A stretch of DNA of 5,240 nt from contig SKYL01000238.1 of assembly GCA_007127935.1 (NCBI GenBank), positions 1 through 5,240 of the forward strand. The letters run 5' to 3'. Of this stretch, positions 1-4,801 are shown one piece after another; position 1 is the stretch's first letter; the number at the start of each line of letters is the position of its first letter. Under the pieces are notes generated by a model. That model was not told the DNA's origin, ran no database searches, and was given only the letters and a program-made list of their open reading frames with translations. The stretch comes from Halorhodospira sp. (GTDB lineage Bacteria > Pseudomonadota > Gammaproteobacteria > Nitrococcales > Halorhodospiraceae). Position numbers and translations under genes: made by a program.

Positions 1-19
1 CCGGACGGCGGCCGTCAAG

Positions 20-60
20 CCTCCAGGGGTTCGCCCCGCACAGCGGCGAACCCCTGGAGG
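20..60. repeat. Perfect 16-bp inverted repeat (large hairpin)
   Basis: CCTCCAGGGGTTCGCC at 20-35 is the exact reverse complement of 45-60, with a 9-base spacer at 36-44. As RNA or extruded DNA it would form a very stable hairpin. It lies about 150 bases past the parC stop. Neither flank has a run of T, so it is not a canonical intrinsic terminator in either direction. A terminator lacking a U-tract, an RNA-stabilising 3' structure, or an arm of a palindromic repeat element are all possible. Confidence 0.85.
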
Positions 61-71
61 GCCGCGCCGGA

Positions 72-105
72 CTTGCGCACGAAGCAGGAATGCGTAGTGC
101 GCAAG
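72..105. repeat. Perfect 9-bp inverted repeat (hairpin)
   Basis: CTTGCGCAC at 72-80 is exactly complementary to GTGCGCAAG at 97-105, with a 16-base loop at 81-96. The loop contains a small inner pairing, GCA at 84-86 with TGC at 91-93. It sits between two larger hairpins and directly abuts the one starting at 105. No T-tract follows on either strand. Its function is unknown. Confidence 0.75.
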
Positions 106-157
106 GATTCACGGCGTCCCTGGATGGGGCCTCCGCCCCTCCGCGCGCCGGTGAACC
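105..157. repeat. Long bulged hairpin, about 19 bp of stem
   Basis: The outer stem pairs 105-116 with 146-157: 11 base pairs with A107 and G150 bulged. The inner stem pairs 122-130 with 135-142: 8 base pairs with T125 bulged, closed by a CTCC tetraloop at 131-134. A small internal loop (117-121 and 143-145) separates them. Bulges on a long stem are typical of structured RNAs and imperfect palindromic repeats rather than of simple terminators. The pairing was traced by hand and no folding energy was computed. Confidence 0.65.
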
Positions 158-182
158 AAACTGACTCGCTACTCTGTGGGTG

Positions 183-211
183 TAGATAGCGGCCGCTGCC
201 TCGAAGTTCAA
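183..211 (-). promoter_or_regulatory. Candidate leftward promoter at the parC stop
   Basis: On the minus strand, TTGAAC (211-206) is followed after exactly 17 bases by TATCTA (188-183). The first four bases match the sigma-70 -35 consensus, and the second hexamer keeps only the leading TAT of the -10. The -35-like element overlaps the parC stop codon. Transcription would start near 175 and run left through the hairpin cluster. Two partial hexamers at ideal spacing can arise by chance, so this is only a lead. Confidence 0.25.
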
Positions 212-2469
212 CGGCTGGGGGCCAGCGCCGTCACCCGCCGCAACCCCCCCGGCAATTGCACGCCGCGCCGCCCCCGGACCGCGCGGAACGGGTCGAGGGC
301 CGACGTCTCCAGCACCTTGCCGGCCCCGCCCGCGGTGACGCGCAGCCCGGTCCCGGCGGGCAAGAGGGTCAGCGCCACCACCACCTCCTCCCGCGACTTG
401 ACCCGCTCCGGCGGAATCCCGATGAGCTTGTTGCCCTTGCCACGCGGCATCTCCGGCAGCTCGGCCAGAGGGAAGACCAGCAGCCGCCCGTCGGAACTGG
501 CCACCGCCACCTCGGCCCCCTCCAGGGCGTCCCCTTCCGGCAGGCGCACCGGGGGCAACGGCCGCCCCCCTTCGGGGACGGTGAGCACCGCCTTGCCGGC
601 CCGGTTGCGGGAGATCAACTCGCGGAACCGGACCACGAACCCGTAGCCGGAATCGGAGGCCAGCACGTAGCCGGCGTCGGGCGCGTCGGCCAGCACCGCA
701 TCGAAACGGGCGCCGTCGGGGGGCGTGAAACGGCGGGTCAGCGGCTCACCCTGGCTCCTGGCCGACGGCAACTGGTGGGCCAACACCGCATAGGCCCGGC
801 CGGTGGTGTCGAGGAAGACCGCCGGTTGGTTCGAGCGCCCCAGGGCGTGGCCGAAATAGCCGTCCCCCGCCTTGTAGGAGAGCCCGGCCGGGTCGACCTC
901 ATGGCTCTTGGCGGCACGCACCCACCCCTTCTCCGAGAGGACGATGGTGACCGGCTCGCTCGGCATCAACTCGGTCTCGTCCATGGCCCGGGCCGCGCCA
1001 CGGACCACCAGCGGTGAGCGGCGATCGTCGCCGTGGGTCTTGGCGTCGGCCTTCAGTTCACGCTTCACCAGCTTGCGCAGCTTGCCGTCGGAGCCGAGGG
1101 TAGCGCGCAGGTCGTCCCGCTCCCGCTCCAGGTCGCCCTGCTCGGCGCGGATCTTCATCTCCTCCAGCTTCGCCAAGTGGCGCAGCCGCAACTCCAGGAT
1201 CGCCTCGGCCTGGGCGTCGGTGAGACCGAAACGCTCCATCAACACCGGCTTCGGCTCGTCTTCCTCGCGGATGATGGCGATCACCTCGTCGATATTGAGG
1301 TACGCCGTCAGCAACCCCTCCAGGACGTGGAGCCGATCCTCCACCTTCTCCAGACGCCACGCCAGGCGGCGGCGCACCGTCTCGGTGCGGAAGCGCAACC
1401 ACTCGGCAAGGACGTCGCGCAGGGAGAGGACGCGGGGCCGGCCGTCCAGGGTAATGACGTTGAGGTGGACGCGGTAGCTGCGCTCCAGGTCGGTGGTGGC
1501 GAAGAGGTGGTCCATGATCCGCTCCACCTCCACCCGCCGCGAGCGGAGCTGGAGGACGATGCGCACCGGGTTCTCGTGGTCCGACTCGTCACGCAGATCC
1601 TCCACCATGGGTAGCTTCTTGCCGTTGATCTGGGCGGCGATCTGCTCCATCACCTTGCTGCCGGCCACCTGGTGGGGCAGCGCGGTGATCACGATCTGGG
1701 CGTTCTCCCGCTCGTACTCGTAGCACGCCCGGGCCCGGACGCTGCCGTGGCCGCGCTCGTAGACCGCCCGCAACTCCTCCGCCGGGGTGATGATCTCGGC
1801 GGCGGTGGGGAAGTCGGGCGCCGGCACGTAGTTGCACAGGTCGGCGGTGTCGGCGTCGGGGTGGTCGAGCAAGTGGATGCACGCCGCCACCACCTCCCGC
1901 AGGTTGTGGGGCGGAATGTCGGTGGCCATGCCGACGGCGATGCCGGTGCCGCCGTTGAGCAGAATATTGGGCAGCCGGGCCGGCAGCCGCTCCGGCTCCT
2001 CCAGCGCGCCGTCGAAGTTGGGCACCCATTCGACGGTCCCCTGACCCAACTCGCTGAGCAGCACCTTGGCGTAGGCGGTCAGCCGCGCCTCGGTGTAGCG
2101 CATGGCGGCGAACGACTTGGGGTCGTCCGGCGAGCCCCAGTTGCCCTGGCCGTCGATGAGCGGATAGCGGTAGGTGAACGGCTGGGCCATGTGGACCATG
2201 GCCTCGTAGCACGCCGAGTCGCCGTGGGGGTGGTACTTGCCCAGCACGTCGCCGACGGTGCGCGCCGACTTCTTGTGCTTGGAGACCGCCGACAGCCCCA
2301 GCTCCGACATGGCGTAGACGATGCGCCGCTGCACCGGCTTGAGCCCGTCCGCCACGTGGGGCAGCGCCCGGTCGAGGATGACGTACATGGAGTAGTCGAG
2401 ATAGGCGCGCTCGGTGAACTCCCGCAGCGGCTGGGTCTCGAACTCGGCGACGGTTTCCGTATCGGTCAT
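208..2469 (-). CDS. parC: DNA topoisomerase IV subunit A (ParC)
   Basis: ParC is the DNA-cleaving subunit of topoisomerase IV, a C2E2 heterotetramer with ParE that unlinks daughter chromosomes and relaxes supercoils. The 753-residue product is essentially the length of E. coli ParC (752). The N-terminal breakage-reunion domain carries the quinolone-target helix (HPHGDSACYE, residues 80-89, with Ser85 and Glu89 at the positions of E. coli Ser80 and Glu84, so a sensitive-type sequence). It also has the Arg124-Tyr125 active site, where the tyrosine forms the covalent DNA link, and TGIAVG at 175-180 with the DNA-bending isoleucine. The coiled-coil region spans about 365-475. The C-terminal DNA-binding part (about 500-753) has ParC-type blade repeats and no gyrase GyrA box, which argues against GyrA. 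The ATG at 2469 gives MTDTETV, the only sensible start, but no Shine-Dalgarno precedes it: the 10 bases upstream are all pyrimidines. It follows parE after 27 bases, probably in one transcript. Confidence 0.97.
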   Translation of the reverse strand: MTDTETVAEFETQPLREFTERAYLDYSMYVILDRALPHVADGLKPVQRRIVYAMSELGLSAVSKHKKSARTVGDVLGKYHPHGDSACYEAMVHMAQPFTYRYPLIDGQGNWGSPDDPKSFAAMRYTEARLTAYAKVLLSELGQGTVEWVPNFDGALEEPERLPARLPNILLNGGTGIAVGMATDIPPHNLREVVAACIHLLDHPDADTADLCNYVPAPDFPTAAEIITPAEELRAVYERGHGSVRARACYEYERENAQIVITALPHQVAGSKVMEQIAAQINGKKLPMVEDLRDESDHENPVRIVLQLRSRRVEVERIMDHLFATTDLERSYRVHLNVITLDGRPRVLSLRDVLAEWLRFRTETVRRRLAWRLEKVEDRLHVLEGLLTAYLNIDEVIAIIREEDEPKPVLMERFGLTDAQAEAILELRLRHLAKLEEMKIRAEQGDLERERDDLRATLGSDGKLRKLVKRELKADAKTHGDDRRSPLVVRGAARAMDETELMPSEPVTIVLSEKGWVRAAKSHEVDPAGLSYKAGDGYFGHALGRSNQPAVFLDTTGRAYAVLAHQLPSARSQGEPLTRRFTPPDGARFDAVLADAPDAGYVLASDSGYGFVVRFRELISRNRAGKAVLTVPEGGRPLPPVRLPEGDALEGAEVAVASSDGRLLVFPLAELPEMPRGKGNKLIGIPPERVKSREEVVVALTLLPAGTGLRVTAGGAGKVLETSALDPFRAVRGRRGVQLPGGLRRVTALAPSR

Positions 2470-2496
2470 AAGAAAGAGGTCTCGAATGGCAAACGA
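2470..2496 (-). other. parE-parC junction, in frame, no ribosome site
   Basis: The 27-base spacer is a multiple of three, so parE and parC share a reading frame separated by one TAA stop and nine sense codons. The last 10 bases before the parC ATG are all C or T, with no purine-rich ribosome-binding sequence. GAGA lies further out, 10 bases from the ATG. Translation of parC may therefore depend on ribosomes finishing parE or on an unstructured start region. No promoter or terminator is evident here. Confidence 0.6.
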
Positions 2497-4380
2497 TTAA
2501 AGCGCCACGTCGGCGAGGTCGCCCTTGCTCTCCAGCCACGTCCGCCGCTCGGCGGCGGCGCCGCGGCCCAGGAGCATGCTCAACAGCCGCTCGGTCTCCG
2601 CCGGGTCGTCCACGGTCAGGCGGACCAGGCGGCGCGTGTCCGGGGCCATCGTCGTCTCCCGCAACTGCAGCGGGTTCATCTCGCCCAGCCCCTTGAAGCG
2701 GGTTTCCTGGACCTTGCCCTTGAGCTTCTCCGCCTCGATGCGGTCCAGCACCCCCTTCCGCTCGTCGTTGTCGAGGGCGTAGAAGGTCTGCTTGCCGACA
2801 TCGATGCGGTAGAGCGGCGGCATCGCCGCGAAGACGTGGCCGTGGGCCACCAGGGCCGGAAAGTGGCGCTGAAAGAGCGCGCAGAGCAGGGTGGCGATAT
2901 GGGCGCCGTCCGGGTCGGCATCGGCCAGGATACAGACCTTGCCGTAGCGCAGGCCGGAGAGGTCGTCACTGCCCGGATCGACCCCCAGGGCCACGGCGAT
3001 GTCGTGGACCTCCTGGGAACCCATGACCTCATCGGGGGCCACCTCCCAAGTGTTGAGAATCTTGCCCCGCAGCGGCATCACCGCCTGGAACTCCCGGTCC
3101 CGGGCCTGCTTGGCGGAGCCGCCGGCGGAGTCGCCCTCGACCAGGAAGAGTTCGGTGCGCGCCGGGTCCTGGCTGGTGCAGTCGGCCAACTTGCCGGGGA
3201 GCGCCGGCCCGGTGCCGATGCGCTTGCGCGCCACCTTCTTGGCGGCCCGCTGGCGGCGCTGGGCGGCGTTGATCACCAGCTCGACGATGGCCTCGGCGGC
3301 GTGGGTGTGCTCGTTGAGCCACAGGCTGAAGGCGTCCTTCACCACCCCCGAGACGAAGGCGGCGCAACTGCGCGACGAGAGACGCTCCTTGGTCTGACCG
3401 GCGAACTGCGGCTCGTCCATCTTCACCGAGAGGACGTAGGCGATCCGCTCCCAGGCGTCTTCCGGAGCGATGCGCACCCCCCGCGGCAACAGGTTGCGCA
3501 ACTGACAGAACTCGCGGACCGCCTCGGTGAGCCCAGTGCGCAGTCCGTTGACGTGGGTGCCGCCCTGGGGGGTCGGGATGAGGTTGACGTAGCTCTCGGC
3601 CACGCCGCCCGTCTCCTCCGGCAGCCAAACCAGCGCCCACTCCACCTCCTCATGCTCGGAGCTGAACTGTCCGTGGAATGGCGTCTCCGGCAGGCGCTCC
3701 GCCTCGCCCAACGCGCCCACCAGGTAGTCCACCAATCCATCCTCGTAGTGCCAGACCTGGGGTTCCTCCGCGGACTCCTCGTCGCGCAGCACCACCGTCA
3801 AACCGGGGCAGAGCACCGCCTTGGCGCGCAACAGGTGCTCCAGGCGGGAGCGGGAGAAACGCGGCGTATCAAAGTAGGACGGATCGGGCCAGAAGCGCAC
3901 CGTGGTGCCAGTACCCTTCGCCGTGCCGATGCGCCGCAGGTCTTCGACCTTCTCGCCGGCGGCGAAGGCCGCCGTGTACTCCCCGCCACCGCGCCGGATG
4001 CGGACCTCGAGCCGGGTGGAGAGGGCGTTCACCACCGAGACCCCGACCCCGTGCAGACCACCGGAGTAGCGGTAGCTTTTGTTGGAGAACTTGCCGCCGG
4101 CGTGGAGCCGGCAGAGGATCACCTCCACCGCCGGAACCCCCTCCTCGGGATGGTTGTCCACCGGCATACCGCGGCCGTCGTCGGTCACCTCCAGAGAGCC
4201 GTCGGCGAAGAGGGTGACCTCAATGCACGACGCATGACCGGCCACCGCCTCGTCCACGCCGTTGTCGATGACCTCCTGGGCCAAGTGGTCGGGGCGTGCG
4301 GTATCCGTGTACATCCCGGGGCGGCGCCGGACCGGCTCCAACCCGGTGAGCACCTCGATGTCCGAGGCGTTGTAGCTCAT
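2497..4380 (-). CDS. parE: DNA topoisomerase IV subunit B (ParE)
   Basis: ParE is the ATPase subunit of topoisomerase IV; it binds ATP, dimerises to capture a second DNA duplex, and holds the Mg-binding TOPRIM fold used in cleavage. The 627-residue product matches E. coli ParE (630). The N-terminal GHKL ATPase has EVIDN (36-40, Glu36 as general base and Asn40 for Mg), DDGRGMP (67-73) and GGLHGVG (107-113). The transducer domain has the QTK loop (329-331, Lys331 contacting ATP). The TOPRIM domain has EGDSAGG (415-421), PLRGKILN (436-443) and DADPD (487-491), with RFKGLGEMNP at 561-570. The length, without the extra insertion of proteobacterial GyrB, and the adjacent parC favour ParE over GyrB. 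The ATG at 4380 gives the usual MSYNASDIEVL start and has a Shine-Dalgarno 8 bases upstream. A longer GTG start at 4503 would add 41 Arg/Pro-rich residues unlike the family. Confidence 0.97.
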   Translation of the reverse strand: MSYNASDIEVLTGLEPVRRRPGMYTDTARPDHLAQEVIDNGVDEAVAGHASCIEVTLFADGSLEVTDDGRGMPVDNHPEEGVPAVEVILCRLHAGGKFSNKSYRYSGGLHGVGVSVVNALSTRLEVRIRRGGGEYTAAFAAGEKVEDLRRIGTAKGTGTTVRFWPDPSYFDTPRFSRSRLEHLLRAKAVLCPGLTVVLRDEESAEEPQVWHYEDGLVDYLVGALGEAERLPETPFHGQFSSEHEEVEWALVWLPEETGGVAESYVNLIPTPQGGTHVNGLRTGLTEAVREFCQLRNLLPRGVRIAPEDAWERIAYVLSVKMDEPQFAGQTKERLSSRSCAAFVSGVVKDAFSLWLNEHTHAAEAIVELVINAAQRRQRAAKKVARKRIGTGPALPGKLADCTSQDPARTELFLVEGDSAGGSAKQARDREFQAVMPLRGKILNTWEVAPDEVMGSQEVHDIAVALGVDPGSDDLSGLRYGKVCILADADPDGAHIATLLCALFQRHFPALVAHGHVFAAMPPLYRIDVGKQTFYALDNDERKGVLDRIEAEKLKGKVQETRFKGLGEMNPLQLRETTMAPDTRRLVRLTVDDPAETERLLSMLLGRGAAAERRTWLESKGDLADVAL

Positions 4381-4388
4381 AGAGCCCA

Positions 4389-4392
4389 CTCC
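4389..4392 (-). promoter_or_regulatory. parE ribosome-binding site
   Basis: GGAG on the minus strand lies 8 bases before the parE ATG at 4380. It supports this start over the upstream in-frame GTG at 4503. It is the only clear Shine-Dalgarno in the leftward operon, since parC has none. Confidence 0.75.
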
Positions 4393-4401
4393 ATGTCGTT
4401 G

Positions 4402-4416
4402 CGGGGCGGCGCCCCG
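4402..4416 (-). promoter_or_regulatory. GC hairpin in the parE leader
   Basis: CGGGGC at 4402-4407 pairs perfectly with GCCCCG at 4411-4416 across a GGC loop, giving six G-C pairs. It falls inside the predicted 5' leader of parE, ending 9 bases upstream of the GGAG ribosome site. It could stabilise the leader or tune initiation. In GC-rich DNA a stem this short may also be incidental. Confidence 0.4.
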
Positions 4417-4435
4417 GTGGTGGCAAGGCGGGACA

Positions 4436-4464
4436 AGTTTCGGGGCGCGCGGCCTCCGTTGCAA
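4436..4464 (-). promoter_or_regulatory. Candidate parE-parC promoter
   Basis: On the minus strand, TTGCAA (4464-4459) is followed after exactly 17 bases by GAAACT (4441-4436). The -35 matches consensus at four of six bases (TTG and the last A). The -10 keeps the critical A at position 2 and T at position 6 but is otherwise poor. Transcription would begin near 4429, leaving a leader of about 49 bases. The DNA just downstream is GC-rich, a feature linked in other bacteria to supercoiling or stringent sensitivity. That link is inference here. Confidence 0.4.
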
Positions 4465-4486
4465 GACGCGCGCGCGGCCACCGAAC

Positions 4487-4515
4487 TTGAAACTTGTCGC
4501 CACCGCCTGGAAACT
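4487..4515 (+). promoter_or_regulatory. Candidate xseB-ispA promoter
   Basis: TTGAAA at 4487-4492 (five of six to the -35 consensus) is followed after exactly 17 bases by GAAACT at 4510-4515, the same weak -10-like hexamer seen for the opposing promoter. Transcription would start near 4522, giving a leader of about 31 bases before the xseB ATG. It is the best match in the region on this strand, but the -10 is weak. Confidence 0.4.
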
Positions 4516-4552
4516 TGCGGGTCGATCTTGTCACCCACGCCGTACCACCGCC

Positions 4553-4801
4553 ATGTCCGACGAGAACACACCCGACACCCCGCCCGACTTCGAGGGCGCC
4601 CTGGCCGACCTGGAAGCCCTGGTGGCGCGCATGGAGCGGGGCGAGCAGAGCCTGGAGGAGGCGCTGCGGGACTTCGAGGGGGGCATCCGCCTGACGCGCC
4701 AATGCCAAAAGGCGCTGACCGAGGCGGAACAGAAGGTGGAGATTTTATTGGCGAACCGGGAGGACGCCGATGCCGTCCCCTTCGACCCCGACGGCGAGTG
4801 A
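4553..4801 (+). CDS. xseB: Exodeoxyribonuclease VII small subunit (XseB)
   Basis: XseB is the small, non-catalytic subunit that binds in several copies to XseA to form exonuclease VII, which degrades single-stranded DNA from both ends into short oligonucleotides during repair. The 82-residue product matches the E. coli length (80) and pattern: FEGALADLEALVARMERGE (13-31), then SLEEALRDFEGGIRL (33-47), then the QKALTEAEQKVEILL helix (52-66) and the acidic tail ending PFDPDGE. The two-helix hairpin is the family fold. The ATG at 4553 is chosen because homology begins soon after it; an in-frame TTG at 4487 would lie in the candidate promoter. No Shine-Dalgarno is visible upstream. Its last 32 bases overlap ispA, and xseA is not in this window. 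Confidence 0.95.
   Translation: MSDENTPDTPPDFEGALADLEALVARMERGEQSLEEALRDFEGGIRLTRQCQKALTEAEQKVEILLANREDADAVPFDPDGE
4758..4763 (+). promoter_or_regulatory. ispA ribosome-binding site inside xseB
   Basis: GGGAGG lies 6 bases before the ispA ATG at 4770 and within the xseB coding sequence. This strong site sets the ispA start and implies that ispA is translated from the xseB mRNA, probably coupled to translation of xseB. Confidence 0.75.

Larger units (their letters stand above)
1..207. other. Intergenic region with tandem palindromes, no gene seen
   Basis: This 207-base stretch lies downstream of parC and continues off the left edge. I see no reading frame in it with protein-like composition or a recognisable product. 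Most of positions 4-157 is taken up by four consecutive palindromes: 4-16 (GACGG, loop CGG, CCGTC), 20-60, 72-105 and 105-157. A short motif, CCCTGGA followed by a G-run and CC, occurs at 52-63 and again at 118-131, hinting that parts of the cluster are related. Positions 158-207 have no strong structure apart from an 8-bp palindrome at 189-196. The region could be a dispersed intergenic repeat, a structured RNA, or a transcription-stop region for parC. The sequence alone does not decide among these. Confidence 0.6.
4432..4517. repeat. Three GAAACTTG copies, one inverted
   Basis: GACAAGTTTC at 4432-4441 is the exact reverse complement of GAAACTTGTC at 4489-4498, a perfect 10-bp inverted repeat. 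The GAAACTTG core recurs at 4510-4517, exactly 21 bp (two helical turns) after the copy at 4489. A shortened copy, GAACTTG, overlaps at 4483-4489. The inverted copy covers the -10 of the leftward candidate promoter; the forward copies cover the -35 and -10 of the rightward one. They may be operator sites for a shared regulator, or simply reflect similar promoter sequences facing opposite ways. Confidence 0.55.

Noticed and set aside
20..60. The 16-bp hairpin as a standard Rho-independent terminator of parC.
   Set aside because: No T-run follows it on the minus strand (next bases CTTGACGG), and it lies about 150 bases past the stop. A terminator role without a U-tract remains possible but is not shown.
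20..60. The GGTTCGCC arm as part of a tRNA T-loop.
   Set aside because: No acceptor, D or anticodon arms can be placed around it, and the 16-bp perfect stem does not fit a tRNA.
1..160. Palindromes as a CRISPR array or integron recombination site.
   Set aside because: There are no regularly spaced identical repeats with unique spacers, and no cas or integrase gene or paired core sites can be seen in the window.
189..196. GCGGCCGC 8-bp palindrome.
   Set aside because: Expected by chance in such GC-rich DNA and without further symmetry around it.
208..4380. The pair could be DNA gyrase (gyrB-gyrA) rather than topoisomerase IV.
   Set aside because: The C-terminal part of the A subunit lacks a GyrA box, both lengths match ParC and ParE, and sequence blocks follow E. 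coli ParC/ParE closely.
4377..4394. A five-codon upstream reading frame (MEWAL, stop) overlapping the parE start.
   Set aside because: It has no ribosome site of its own and contains the parE Shine-Dalgarno, so it is most simply a chance frame.
4381..4503. A longer parE starting at the GTG at 4503.
   Set aside because: The extra 41 residues are Arg/Pro-rich and unlike ParE N-termini. The ATG at 4380 has a ribosome site and gives the expected start, and the extension would cover the candidate promoter.
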